Shown: piece by piece, positions 6,508 to 16,015 of the stretch | Layout: each line of letters starts with the position of its first letter | Position numbering within the stretch: position 1 is the stretch's first letter | Assembly: GCA_026985055.1 (NCBI GenBank) | Contig: JALSQZ010000073.1 | Span: 1 to 64,000, forward strand | DNA from: Sedimenticola sp. | GTDB lineage: Bacteria; Pseudomonadota; Gammaproteobacteria; Chromatiales; Chromatiaceae | Length of the DNA: 64,000 nucleotides | Direction: 5' to 3' | Position numbers and translations under genes: made by a program | Notes under the pieces: model-generated | What the model saw: the letters and a program-made list of their open reading frames with translations, nothing else | Told to the model about the DNA's origin: nothing | Database searches by the model: none

Positions 6508-8399
6508 TCATCAAGTCGGTCAAGGCAGAAAACGTTCTCAAATATGCTTCCCTGGATCTGCGGGATCTACCGCAACAGGGCATCATTGCCATCAGTGGCG
6601 AGAATGAATCCGGCAAGAGCACCATTGGCGAAACCGTTTGTTTCGCCCTGTTCGGCCGTACCTTTTCCCTTGGGTATGACGACCTGGACAAGGTGTTGCG
6701 CTGGGGCGAACATCATTGTTCGGTGGCGCTGGAATTTTCCGTGGATGGCGTGGATTATCAACTGTCCCGCTTTCTCGACCGGGACGGCAGTCACAGCGCC
6801 CGCCTGAGTCGCGCCGAAGACCTGGACAATCCCATAGCCCGTGGCGTGAACAGCGTGGCCGACAAGCTGTTCGAGATTCTTGGTTATGAGTTCGATGAAT
6901 TCGTCGAGTCCTTCTACCTGGCCCAGCGGGAGATCACCACGCCTCATCCGCATAGTGTGGCGGTCAAGACCATGGCTGGCGTGGCGCCCCTGGAATATGT
7001 GGCATCCAGCTTCGAGGAAGAGATCGCCCAGTTCGATGAAATGCGCGAAGAGCTGGATGCGGAAGCGGAAACCCTGCGCCAGGAGCTTCACGAGCTGGAT
7101 TTCCAGGAAGGCTATCTGATGGAGCTGGAAGACCGCAAGAATGCGTTGGAAGCCGAGGTGAACGCCAACAAGTCCGCGGTGGAGAATCTGGAGCAGGCGG
7201 CGGACATCTATGTGCAGAATCTGCCGCAGATCCGTCGCGCCCGGGGCAAGCGCAGCCGGGCGCGTTTCTGGCGCTTCCTCAGTTTTGTGCTGGCGCTCAT
7301 CGGTGGCGGCGCCTGGTTCCTGCTGGCGCAAAAACCGGATCTGGACCAGTCCAGGCAATTGCTCCAGCTGTTGCAGCAGCAACTGCCCAACTGGCAGGAT
7401 GCCTGGATTCCTTACATCGGTATCGGTGGCATCGTGTTTGCCGTGCTCATGCTGCTGTTCTGGATGCGCGCCGCAAGTCATGGCTCCCGGGCCAGCCGTC
7501 TGGCGGAGGAATCCGCGGTACTGGGTGATGCCCTGGAAAAGGCGAGGGCAGTGTCCGCCTTCGAAGGGGAGGTGGAAACGACGGAAGAATCGCCGTCCGC
7601 CGAAGATAGTGATGTGGCCGCCGGTGAGGCCATGAATCTGTCCATTACCGAAGAAGCCCGCGAGCGGCCTGAGGAAAGCGCCTATGCCGCGCTCCTGTCT
7701 CGAGTGGAAGATGTGAATGCGGATGTTTCCGAAGTGCGCGACTATGTGGATCAGGAAACCCGCTGGTTGCGTGAGCAGATCACGCGCAAGGAAGAGCAGT
7801 TCTGGAGTCTGGGCCAGGAGGTGGATCAGGAGATGGAGCGGGTTCGCCAGGTGGCGCGTCTGAGTGAAGTCATCGACGGTCTCGAAGCCAAGATGGCGGA
7901 GCTGGACGCCAGCCGGGAAAAACGCTTGAAGGCCATCGAATTGCTGGAAGGCGCTTCCGGTTATGTGTCCAGCAATTTCAACCGGGATATTCGCGACCTG
8001 GTGGCGCGTACCCTGCCGGTATTCACCCAGGGACGTTATGAGCATCTGCGCATAGATCCGGATCTGACCGTGCGCGTGTTCTCCAGCGACAAGCGGGATT
8101 TCATGGACCTGGACGAAGTCTCCAGCGGCACCCAGCGCCAGATCATGCTCGCTCTGCGTCTGGCCCTGTCCGAGAAACTTCTGGTGCGCCGGGTGCAGGG
8201 TGATCAGTTTGCCTTCCTCGATGAACCTTTCGCCTTCTTCGATGAAGAGCGCACCCGTTATGCCCTCAAGGCGCTTACGGATCTGAGTGACAAACTCACC
8301 CAGATCTGGATCGTGGCCCAGGTGTATCCCGAAGGCACGGATGTGGAGTTTGCCCGCAGCATTCGCTGCAGCCGCGATCTGGATGTACTCGAAGCCTGA
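6504..8399 (+). CDS. Membrane-spanning Rad50/SbcC-YhaN-like AAA ATPase
   Basis: A 631-aa protein with an SMC/Rad50-type split ATPase. Walker A GENESGKST is at residues 32-40, a signature-like SSGTQRQIMLAL near 540-551, and Walker B FAFLDEP near 570-576. The middle is coiled coil (about 170-245 and 395-500). It is interrupted by two hydrophobic segments, about 254-274 and 305-324, so the coil appears anchored in the membrane. This combination and the SSGT form of the signature resemble Bacillus YhaN more than SbcC. No partner nuclease of the SbcD type is adjacent; the neighbour is an RNB exoribonuclease. A role in nucleic-acid processing at the membrane is inference. Confidence 0.72.
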   Translation: MIIKSVKAENVLKYASLDLRDLPQQGIIAISGENESGKSTIGETVCFALFGRTFSLGYDDLDKVLRWGEHHCSVALEFSVDGVDYQLSRFLDRDGSHSARLSRAEDLDNPIARGVNSVADKLFEILGYEFDEFVESFYLAQREITTPHPHSVAVKTMAGVAPLEYVASSFEEEIAQFDEMREELDAEAETLRQELHELDFQEGYLMELEDRKNALEAEVNANKSAVENLEQAADIYVQNLPQIRRARGKRSRARFWRFLSFVLALIGGGAWFLLAQKPDLDQSRQLLQLLQQQLPNWQDAWIPYIGIGGIVFAVLMLLFWMRAASHGSRASRLAEESAVLGDALEKARAVSAFEGEVETTEESPSAEDSDVAAGEAMNLSITEEARERPEESAYAALLSRVEDVNADVSEVRDYVDQETRWLREQITRKEEQFWSLGQEVDQEMERVRQVARLSEVIDGLEAKMAELDASREKRLKAIELLEGASGYVSSNFNRDIRDLVARTLPVFTQGRYEHLRIDPDLTVRVFSSDKRDFMDLDEVSSGTQRQIMLALRLALSEKLLVRRVQGDQFAFLDEPFAFFDEERTRYALKALTDLSDKLTQIWIVAQVYPEGTDVEFARSIRCSRDLDVLEA

Positions 8400-8420
8400 T
8401 CCTGGTTGGCCGGGAGGGTT

Positions 8421-9710
8421 TCAGCCAATTCCCCGCCGGGCTATCAGGGCGGCGCCATAGGCGGCTTCCACATGCGCGGCGGGGTACACCGGACGGCCGA
8501 GCATGCGCTGGCGCATGGCTGTCCAGACGTCGTTTGCCGCGCCGCCGCCACTGGTTCGTATTTCGCGTGGATGGCCCGCGCCCAGTTTTTCCAGCCGCTC
8601 ATAGGCCTGGACTTCGATACGCGCAATACCTTCCAGTATGCCTTGCAGAAAACGTCTTTTGTCCCGGGGAACGGGATGCAGCCGGGGTGGCCTGTCAGGG
8701 GCGTTCACGGGAAAACGCTCTCCGGGGGAAGGCAGGGGATAGTATTCCAGACAGAGACTGCGCTGCGGATCGATGCCACGGCTCAGTTCCCGGATCTCCC
8801 GGTCACTGAAATGTTGGCGCAATACCGCGCCGCCGCTGTTGGAAGCGCCGCCTGCCAGCCAGCGGCCAAAGATCCGATGACTGTAAACTCCGTATTGCGC
8901 CGACTGTACCGGGCGGGCGACCAGGATCTTGCATACCAGGGTGCTGCCCAGTGAGGTCAGGGCGTCGCCGATCTGCTCCAGCCCCGCAGCCAGGGCGGCG
9001 GCGGTGCTGTCCGTGGTGCCGGCCACGACTTGGCAGTCGGGGTTCAGGTCTGTATGAGCAGCGATTTCCCGGCTGATCTTGCCCAGGGGTGTACCCACGG
9101 GCTGGACATCGGGTAGCAGATGGCCAGGCAGTTTCAGTTTCTTCAATGCCTCTGTCCAGGATCGAAGCAAGGGATCATAGCCCAGTTTCAGGCAATTGTT
9201 CTCGTCTCCGGCAAAGTGATTTCCGCACAGCTTGGCGCTGATCCATTCACTTTGGTGCAGGGCGATGGCATTCTCCGGGACAGTCGCATGGGTTTGCAGC
9301 CAGAGCAGTTTCGCCAGGCTGGAGGAGGGTGAGTGCAGAACGCTCTGCTCCGGAGCCAGCAGCGCCAGCTGACGGGCTTCCGCCAGGGCGCGCCGGTCAT
9401 CGTACATAAGGGCGGGACCAAGGGCCTGGCCCTGCCGGTCACTGAGAAGCAGGCTGCCAGAAGTGCCATCCACGCTCAAGGCCGCCGAACGGTGATCCGG
9501 CAGACGGGAGTTGAGCTCCGCAAGTACATTCAGCACCGCCTCCCACCAGTCCCCCGGGTTCTGTTCCGACCAGCCGGGATGTGGGTGGCGGGAGCCGGGC
9601 AGGGGACGGTGGACGGACGCAATGATCTTCGCCGATTCGTCTATGGCGACTGCGCGGCAGCCGGAGGTGCCCAGGTCGATACCGATGAAACAGGATGGTT
9701 TCAGGTTCAA
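8421..9710 (-). CDS. FGGY-family carbohydrate kinase (ribulose/xylulose kinase-like)
   Basis: A 429-aa cytoplasmic kinase. The N-terminal phosphate-binding motif GIDLGTSGCRAVAID (9-23) and the second-domain motif VVAGTTDSTAAALAAG are those of the FGGY family. ATP would phosphorylate a sugar; the substrate cannot be read from the sequence. The short length and the MYDDRRA and GGASNSGGAVLRQ motifs recall the plant/cyanobacterial D-ribulokinase-like group (XK1/SePSK), so D-ribulose is my first guess. It starts 2 nt after the queF stop on the same strand, so the two are probably co-transcribed. It converges with the ATPase gene to its left. Confidence 0.78.
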   Translation of the reverse strand: MNLKPSCFIGIDLGTSGCRAVAIDESAKIIASVHRPLPGSRHPHPGWSEQNPGDWWEAVLNVLAELNSRLPDHRSAALSVDGTSGSLLLSDRQGQALGPALMYDDRRALAEARQLALLAPEQSVLHSPSSSLAKLLWLQTHATVPENAIALHQSEWISAKLCGNHFAGDENNCLKLGYDPLLRSWTEALKKLKLPGHLLPDVQPVGTPLGKISREIAAHTDLNPDCQVVAGTTDSTAAALAAGLEQIGDALTSLGSTLVCKILVARPVQSAQYGVYSHRIFGRWLAGGASNSGGAVLRQHFSDREIRELSRGIDPQRSLCLEYYPLPSPGERFPVNAPDRPPRLHPVPRDKRRFLQGILEGIARIEVQAYERLEKLGAGHPREIRTSGGGAANDVWTAMRQRMLGRPVYPAAHVEAAYGAALIARRGIG

Positions 9711-9712
9711 GA

Positions 9713-10102
9713 TCAGGGCAGCTTGACCGCTTGTGCAGCTTGCCAGTCCGGATCACGGTATTCCGCCACCACGCTGGTGTAGATGCCGCCGCGCACATTG
9801 AAATCCGCAGTCAGGCGCATGAATCGGGGTCTGGTGGCGGCCACCAGGTCATCGAGAATGCGGTTGGTTACAGCTTCATGAAATGCGCCTTCATCACGGA
9901 AGGACCAGACATACATCTTGAGCGCCTTGAGCTCCACGCAGAGCCGGTCGGGCACATATTCCAGATGCAGTTCGGCAAAATCCGGCTGACCGGTCTTGGG
10001 GCACAGGCAGGTGAATTCGGGAATGCGAATGCGGATGCTGTAGTCACGCTCCGGTTGCGGGTTGTCGAAGGTTTCCAGTTCTTTGCTGGGTTGGCTGGGC
10101 AT
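9713..10102 (-). CDS. queF: NADPH-dependent preQ0 reductase QueF
   Basis: A 129-aa protein of the short (unimodular) QueF type. It reduces 7-cyano-7-deazaguanine (preQ0) to preQ1 in queuosine tRNA modification, in the cytoplasm. The catalytic motif CPKTGQPDF follows FTCL, with the nucleophile Cys34 and Asp41. The substrate-side motif ([14 protein letters not shown]) is present. AGGAG lies 7 nt before the ATG. It is the first gene of a two-gene unit with the FGGY kinase and is divergent from smc. tgt and queA, often beside secDF in other gammaproteobacteria, are not in this window. Confidence 0.95.
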   Translation of the reverse strand: MPSQPSKELETFDNPQPERDYSIRIRIPEFTCLCPKTGQPDFAELHLEYVPDRLCVELKALKMYVWSFRDEGAFHEAVTNRILDDLVAATRPRFMRLTADFNVRGGIYTSVVAEYRDPDWQAAQAVKLP

Positions 10103-10301
10103 GGTGAGCTCCTGAAAAAATCAATGCGCCGATTATACCGGAGGATGATGCTTCGAAGGAAAGTGGTTGTGCTTCACCGAAGAGTAGTAGCAAGGCAATA
10201 AAATATAATTATTTCAATAAGAAATAAATATAAGTTAATGTGTTATCTTATTAAAGATTCTGCTTGTCTCACCCCCCCTTGTTCCTGTATCTTTGCGCCC
10301 C

Positions 10302-13300
10302 ATGCGTCTGGAAAAAATCAAACTCGCCGGATTCAAGTCTTTCGTTGATCCCACAACCGTGCCTTTTCCCAGTTCCCTGGTGGGCGTGGTGGGGCCCAAT
10401 GGCTGTGGTAAATCGAATGTCATCGATGCGGTGCGCTGGGTCATGGGGGAGAGTTCCGCCAAGATGTTGCGCGGTGAATCCATGGCGGATGTCATTTTCA
10501 ACGGCTCCAGCGCGCGCAAGCCGGTGGGTCTGGCCAGCGTGGAACTGATCTTCGACAACAGCGATGGCAAGGCCGGCGGGCAATATGCCCAGTACAACAG
10601 CATTTCCGTGCGCCGTCAGGTAACCCGGGAAGGGCAGTCCAGTTATTATCTTAATGGCGTACGCTGCCGCCGGCGGGACATTACCGACCTGTTTCTGGGC
10701 ACCGGCCTTGGGCCGCGCAGCTATGCCATCATCGAACAGGGCATGATCTCGCGCGTCATCGAGTCCCGCCCCGAGGAACTGCGGGTCTATCTGGAAGAAG
10801 CGGCGGGTATCTCCAAATACAAGGAAAGACGTCGGGAGACGGAAAACCGTATTCGGCACACCAGGGACAATCTGGAGCGCCTGACCGACCTTCGGGACGA
10901 GATCGAAAAACAGCTCCGGCATCTGGAGCGCCAGGCCGCCACAGCCGAAAAATACAAGGCGTTCAAGGCGGAAGAACGGCAGGTGAATGCGGAGTTGCTG
11001 TTGCTTCGGTTGCGGGACCGGGAACAGGAGCGGGAACGCAAGGACCGGCATATCGCCGAGGAAAAGAACCGCTTTGAGAAAGCCCTGGCCAACCAGCGTC
11101 GGGTGGAAAGCGAGATCGAAGCCCAGCGTGAGGCGCATAACGAAGCCAACGAAGTTTTCAATGAGGTGCAGGGACGTTTTTACGCCGCTGGCGCCGATAT
11201 TGCCCGTATCGAAGAAGCCATCCAGTACGCCAGGGAATCCCGTCAGCGCAATGAAGCCGAATTGTTGCGTGCCCGCCAGGCGCTGGAAGACGCCCGGGCG
11301 CACCGCAGTCAGGATGAAGGCAAACTTCAGGAGATGGCCCGCACCCTGATGCAGGATCAGCCGGAACTGGAAATGGCTCGCGCCAGGGCAGAGGAGCTGG
11401 CCGAGGCTCAGGTGGCCGCAGAGCAGGCCATGCAGACCTGGCAGAGCGAATGGGACAACTTCAATGCCACCGCAACCGAACCGGCCCAGACCGCGCAGGT
11501 GGAGCGTACCCTGATCAACCAGCTGGAACAGCAGGAAAAACAGCTCAAGATTCGTCTGGCGCGCCTGGAAGATGAACACCACAAACTGGCGGATCTCAAA
11601 TTGCAGGCCGAGATCAGTGAACTGGAGAATCAGGAAAGGGAAAAAGGCGCTTTGCTCGAAGGTTTGCGCGAAGGGGCGGAAGAAGTCGGTCAGACCATAG
11701 AGGAAATCCGCGCCCGTCTGGAAGAACAGCAACAGTCTCTGGCCAGCGCCCGCAGCGAACTGGAAACCGCCCGCGGGCGGCTCGCCTCCCTGCGCACCCT
11801 GCAGCAGGCGGCCATGGGGGACGATGACGAAGTCTTTTCCGCCTGGCTGGAAAAGTCCGGCCTGAGGAATGCGGAGCGCATTCTGGAACAGCTGCAGGTG
11901 CAGCCCCGCTGGCAACAGGCAGTGGAGGCGGTGTTGGCGGATCAGCTGCAGGGACTGCTGGTGGACAATCTGGAATCCCTGTCATCCCGTCTGGCCAGTC
12001 TGGAATCCGGGCACCTGAATCTGTTTGAATCCGGCTCCCGGAATGTTTCTGATGTGCCGGGCAGCCTGGCCGCGGTGGTTCAGGGGCCGGATGCCCTGCG
12101 CCTGCTTTTGTGCAAGGTGCGCCTGGCGGATGACCTGGACAGCGCTTTGTCCCGGCGCAATGAACTGGCCTCAGGCGAAATGCTGGTTACTCCGGAAGGC
12201 ATTTGCGTGGGCAATGGCTGGCTGCGCCTGGAAAGAGGCGACGCGAGCACCGGCGTATTGGCCCGGGAGCAGGAGATCCGTGAACTGACAGGGCGCGTGG
12301 AAGAACTGGAACCCCTGGTGGAACAGCTCAATCAGCAGTTGGCGGATGATCGCCGGCGCCTGGCGCAACAGGAGCAACGGCGTACGGAACAGCAGCATTC
12401 CATCGAGAGAGCGAACAAGGAAATGGCGGCCATCCAGGCCCAGCTCAGCGGCAAGCGAGCCCGGGCGGATCACATCGCTCAGCGCATGCAGGGGCTGACC
12501 CAGGACATGGAAGAAATCCGGACCCAGCTGGAACAGGACAAGGAAAGCATGGAGCAGGCCCGCCAGCGATTGCATCGCGCCCTGGAACAAATGGAGATCT
12601 ACAGCGTACAGCGGGAGCAACTGGCAGCCCGTCGCGAACGACTGCAAAAGGAACTGGCGGATGCCCGGGAAGCGGCACGCCAGGCGCGCAGCGAAGCACA
12701 CCAGATCGCCCTGCGGGTGGAATCCATGCGCAGTTCCGAGCAATCCCTGCGGGATGGCATCGAACGCGCCGCGCAGCAGCTTGCCCAGTATGAAGAGCGT
12801 TGTCAGATTCTGCAGGAACAGCTGGAACAGGGAAGCGAGCCCCTGGAGGCGCAACAGCAGGAGCTGGAAAGCCTGCTGCAGAAAAGAGTGCAGGTGGAAA
12901 CCGAACTGAAAACGGCGCGCAGCCGTCTGGAAAGCATCGATCATCGCCTGCGGGAGCTGGACAAGGAGCGTCATGCGGCGGAACAACAAGTGCAGGAACA
13001 GCGGGAAAAACTGAACCAGGCCAATTTGTCCCGCCAGGAAGTGGTGGTTCGCATCAGCACCCTGGAAGAACAATTGCAGCAGAGCGGGAAATCCCGCTCA
13101 GAGCTGGAACAGGGTCTGGCCGAGGATGCCAGTATCGCGCAATGGAAAGAACAGTCCGAGTTGCTGGCACGCCGCATACAGCGACTGGGCGCAATCAATC
13201 TGGCGGCCATCGACGAGTTTCGCGAGCAGAAGGAGCGCATGGAATACATCGACGCCCAGCACGCGGACGTGACCAAATCCCTGGAAACCCTGGAAGAGGC

Positions 13301-13799
13301 CATACGCAAGATCGACCGGGAGACCCGTACCCGCTTCAAGGAAACCTTCGACAAGGTCAACGGCGGACTGAAGGCCATGTTCCCCAAGCTGTTCGGGGGT
13401 GGTCACGCCTATCTGGAAATGGTTGGGGAAGATCCCCTGGATGCCGGAGTGGCGATCATGGCGCGCCCGCCGGGCAAGCGCAATTCAAGCATTCATCTGC
13501 TTTCCGGTGGAGAGAAAGCCCTGTCCGCCGTAGCCCTGGTATTTTCCATCTTCCAGCTCAATCCCGCGCCTTTCTGCATGCTGGACGAGGTGGACGCGCC
13601 GCTGGATGACGCCAACGTGGGCCGTTTCTGCGAGCTGGTCAAGGAGATGTCCGATACCGTGCAGTTCATCTTCATCACCCACAACAAGGTGACCATGGCG
13701 ATATCCAATCAACTGCTGGGTGTGACCATGAACGAGCCGGGAGTCTCCCGCCTGGTGTCCGTGGATGTGGAAGAAGCGGCGCAGATGGCGGCCATGTAA
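10302..13799 (+). CDS. smc: Chromosome partition protein SMC
   Basis: A 1165-aa ATPase of the chromosome condensin complex. Walker A GPNGCGKSN is at residues 31-39, followed by long coiled coils. A hinge domain lies at about 505-665, around VEAVLADQLQGLLVDN. The ABC signature LLSGGEKALSAVAL is near 1066 and Walker B CMLDEVDAPLDD near 1092. I chose the ATG at 10302 (MRLEKIKLAGFKSF, the usual SMC start); a TTG at 10293 in frame is less likely. No good ribosome-binding site is visible. The 200-bp divergent region shared with queF has a strikingly AT-rich block at 10195-10260, a likely promoter area. The scpA/scpB partners are not here. Confidence 0.97.
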   Translation: MRLEKIKLAGFKSFVDPTTVPFPSSLVGVVGPNGCGKSNVIDAVRWVMGESSAKMLRGESMADVIFNGSSARKPVGLASVELIFDNSDGKAGGQYAQYNSISVRRQVTREGQSSYYLNGVRCRRRDITDLFLGTGLGPRSYAIIEQGMISRVIESRPEELRVYLEEAAGISKYKERRRETENRIRHTRDNLERLTDLRDEIEKQLRHLERQAATAEKYKAFKAEERQVNAELLLLRLRDREQERERKDRHIAEEKNRFEKALANQRRVESEIEAQREAHNEANEVFNEVQGRFYAAGADIARIEEAIQYARESRQRNEAELLRARQALEDARAHRSQDEGKLQEMARTLMQDQPELEMARARAEELAEAQVAAEQAMQTWQSEWDNFNATATEPAQTAQVERTLINQLEQQEKQLKIRLARLEDEHHKLADLKLQAEISELENQEREKGALLEGLREGAEEVGQTIEEIRARLEEQQQSLASARSELETARGRLASLRTLQQAAMGDDDEVFSAWLEKSGLRNAERILEQLQVQPRWQQAVEAVLADQLQGLLVDNLESLSSRLASLESGHLNLFESGSRNVSDVPGSLAAVVQGPDALRLLLCKVRLADDLDSALSRRNELASGEMLVTPEGICVGNGWLRLERGDASTGVLAREQEIRELTGRVEELEPLVEQLNQQLADDRRRLAQQEQRRTEQQHSIERANKEMAAIQAQLSGKRARADHIAQRMQGLTQDMEEIRTQLEQDKESMEQARQRLHRALEQMEIYSVQREQLAARRERLQKELADAREAARQARSEAHQIALRVESMRSSEQSLRDGIERAAQQLAQYEERCQILQEQLEQGSEPLEAQQQELESLLQKRVQVETELKTARSRLESIDHRLRELDKERHAAEQQVQEQREKLNQANLSRQEVVVRISTLEEQLQQSGKSRSELEQGLAEDASIAQWKEQSELLARRIQRLGAINLAAIDEFREQKERMEYIDAQHADVTKSLETLEEAIRKIDRETRTRFKETFDKVNGGLKAMFPKLFGGGHAYLEMVGEDPLDAGVAIMARPPGKRNSSIHLLSGGEKALSAVALVFSIFQLNPAPFCMLDEVDAPLDDANVGRFCELVKEMSDTVQFIFITHNKVTMAISNQLLGVTMNEPGVSRLVSVDVEEAAQMAAM

Positions 13800-13838
13800 G
13801 GAGGTGCGATACTGTCCCGGTCCGAAAGCCGCCGGGCT

Positions 13839-14639
13839 TCAGGGTTTCTCTATGCGGGCATAGGCGGAGTGGTTGTGAATGGATTCGAAGTTCTCTGCTT
13901 CCACGATATAGGAGGCGATGCGGGAATCGGCATTCAGTCGGCCGGCCACGTCACGCACAACATCTTCCACGAACTTTGGGTTGTCATAAGCGCGCTCGGT
14001 GATGAATTTTTCATCCGGACGCTTGAGCAGGCTGTACAGTTCGCTGGAGGCTTCCGATTCCACCAGTTCGATGATCTCTTCTATCCACATGAAGTCGCTG
14101 GTGCTCACGGTTACCGTGACATGAGAGCGCTGGTTGTGGGCGCCACGATCCGAGATGGACTTGGAACAGGGGCAGAGGCTGGTGACTGGCACCACAACCT
14201 TGGTAAATATACTGGGTTTGCCGTTTTCCACTTCACCAATGAGGGTTACGTCGTAGTCCATGAGGCTCTGTACGCCGGATACGGGAGCGGTCTTGTTGAC
14301 GAAGAAGGGAAAGGTCATTTCGATGTGCCCGGCGTCGGATTCCAGCAGCTCCACCATTTCCACCAGCATGCCTTCGAAGGAACTGATGGAGATTTCCCGC
14401 TCGTGATGGTTGAGTATGGCGACGAAACGCGACATGTGGGTTCCTTTGAAATTGTGCGGCAGGAACACGTACATGTTGAAGTTGGCGATGGTGTGCTGTT
14501 CCCCCTCACTGCGGTCTTTGACCCGCACTGGATGACGAATATCCTTGATGCCAACCCGGTTGATGGCGATCTGCCGGGTATCGGCGCTGCCCTGTACGTC
14601 CTCGATTTCAGGGGTGGATGTGCTGCAGTGAGTGGTCAT
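13839..14639 (-). CDS. folE2: GTP cyclohydrolase FolE2 (type IB)
   Basis: A 266-aa cytoplasmic enzyme converting GTP to 7,8-dihydroneopterin triphosphate, the first step of folate synthesis (and of preQ0/queuosine synthesis). The family motifs [20 protein letters not shown] and [10 protein letters not shown] are present. FolE2 is the metal-flexible alternative to zinc-dependent FolE and is often controlled by Zur; I could not identify a Zur box. The start is the ATG at 14639 ([11 protein letters not shown]); a GTG at 14672 would add 11 residues. It is convergent with smc. It supplies the same pathway in which QueF, 4 kb away, acts. Confidence 0.95.
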   Translation of the reverse strand: MTTHCSTSTPEIEDVQGSADTRQIAINRVGIKDIRHPVRVKDRSEGEQHTIANFNMYVFLPHNFKGTHMSRFVAILNHHEREISISSFEGMLVEMVELLESDAGHIEMTFPFFVNKTAPVSGVQSLMDYDVTLIGEVENGKPSIFTKVVVPVTSLCPCSKSISDRGAHNQRSHVTVTVSTSDFMWIEEIIELVESEASSELYSLLKRPDEKFITERAYDNPKFVEDVVRDVAGRLNADSRIASYIVEAENFESIHNHSAYARIEKP

Positions 14640-14729
14640 GTGGCTGCGGTGAGTGTCAGATGGTAGCCGCACATTTTAGCCCGGTTTGGCATATAAGGGA
14701 AATCTGAAATAACCCTGTAGGAGTCGTGA

Positions 14730-15626
14730 CTAATGGCTGCGCTGAACCACATAATGCGCCAAATGACGGAGTTGATCGGCTTCGCTGCCAAAATCCGTCA
14801 GGGCATCGAGGGCTTCATCCAGTAACTCCCGCGCTTTTTGCCGGGCGCCATCCAGTCCCAGCAGGCCGGGATAGGTGGGTTTGTTGGCGGCGGCATCCTT
14901 GCCCTGGGTTTTGCCCAGGGTGTCGGTGTCGCTGATGATATCCAGGATGTCGTCCTGGACCTGGAAAGCCAGGCCAATGGCTTTGGCATAATGTCCCAGA
15001 TGTCGTTGCTGCTTCTCGTCGCTTCCGGCCGCAAGGGCGCCCATCTGCACGCTGGCGCGGATCAGTGCACCTGTCTTGTGGATGTGCATCGCCTCCAGTT
15101 CGGGCAGGGCAAGTTCCCGGTTTACGGCATCGATGTCCATGGCCTGGCCGCCGGCCATGCCCCGGGAGCCGCTGGCGGTGGCCAGCAGCTCGATCATTTG
15201 CAGGCGGGTTGTTGCTGGAATGGCTTCCTCTTTCCTGGACAGGAGCCTGAATGCCAGGGATTGAAGGGCATCGCCCACAAGAATCGCAGTGGCTTCGTCA
15301 TAGGCCCGGTGACAGGTGGGCTTGCCCCGGCGCAAGTCGTCATCGTCCATGGCCGGCAGATCGTCATGTACCAGGGAATAGGTGTGGATCAGTTCCACTG
15401 CGCAGGCCGCCAGGTCCATTTGCTGTATCTGGCCCTTGCAGGCCAGGCCGCTGGCGTAAACCAGAATCGGGCGAATCCGCTTGCCGCCATTGAAGGTGGC
15501 GTAGCGCATGGCCCGGTGCAGTCGCGATGGTTCAATATCCGGGGGGGGAAGCTGTGTTTCGAGTATCTGTTCCACACGGGAAACACAGTTCTTTGAAAAG
15601 TCGGTGAAACTGGCTTCAGTCTGCAT
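14730..15626 (-). CDS. ispA: Farnesyl diphosphate synthase IspA
   Basis: A 298-aa cytoplasmic prenyltransferase that condenses isopentenyl diphosphate with dimethylallyl/geranyl diphosphate. The first Asp-rich motif DDLPAMDDD starts at residue 88 and the second is FQVQDDILD; GGKRIRP at the substrate site is also present. The ATG at 15626 overlaps the end of xseB by 11 nt; a longer frame to 15734 runs inside xseB and is rejected. Pairing with xseB is standard in gammaproteobacteria; the usual third gene, dxs, does not follow here. Confidence 0.95.
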   Translation of the reverse strand: MQTEASFTDFSKNCVSRVEQILETQLPPPDIEPSRLHRAMRYATFNGGKRIRPILVYASGLACKGQIQQMDLAACAVELIHTYSLVHDDLPAMDDDDLRRGKPTCHRAYDEATAILVGDALQSLAFRLLSRKEEAIPATTRLQMIELLATASGSRGMAGGQAMDIDAVNRELALPELEAMHIHKTGALIRASVQMGALAAGSDEKQQRHLGHYAKAIGLAFQVQDDILDIISDTDTLGKTQGKDAAANKPTYPGLLGLDGARQKARELLDEALDALTDFGSEADQLRHLAHYVVQRSH

Positions 15627-15861
15627 CGTCGGGATCGAATTCTTCCGGCTCTGCATCCATGCTGTTTTCACTGAGTATGCTGACTTTTTGCTCTGCTTCG
15701 GACAACAGTTTCTGGCAATTGCGAAACAGGGCAACGCCGCGTTCGAAGGCTTTCAACGATTCTTCCAGGGAGATGTCGCCCTGTTCAAGTTGATCCACGA
15801 TGGACTGAAGTTCGTCCCTCGCGCTCTCGAAATCAAGATTTTCCGGTTTTTTTCGGCTCAT
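15616..15861 (-). CDS. xseB: Exodeoxyribonuclease VII small subunit
   Basis: An 81-aa helical protein starting MSRKKPENLDFESARDEL, with LEQGDISLEESLKAFERG, the typical XseB core, and an acidic C-terminus. It is the small subunit of exonuclease VII, which degrades single-stranded DNA with XseA; xseA is not in this window. It overlaps ispA by 11 nt and is the first gene of the pair. Confidence 0.95.
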   Translation of the reverse strand: MSRKKPENLDFESARDELQSIVDQLEQGDISLEESLKAFERGVALFRNCQKLLSEAEQKVSILSENSMDAEPEEFDPDDAD

Positions 15862-16015
15862 TGCGGCTCGGTAGATGATTGTACAGGCAGCAAAATACCC
15901 CAGTCATGGACAGGCTGCAATGATGTATGTCGATTTTGCCGGTTCTCCCTATGTTCAATCTCGTGCGCAAGCTGTAAACTTTCGCTCCTGAATCTCATTC
16001 ATTTTGGTATCTACT

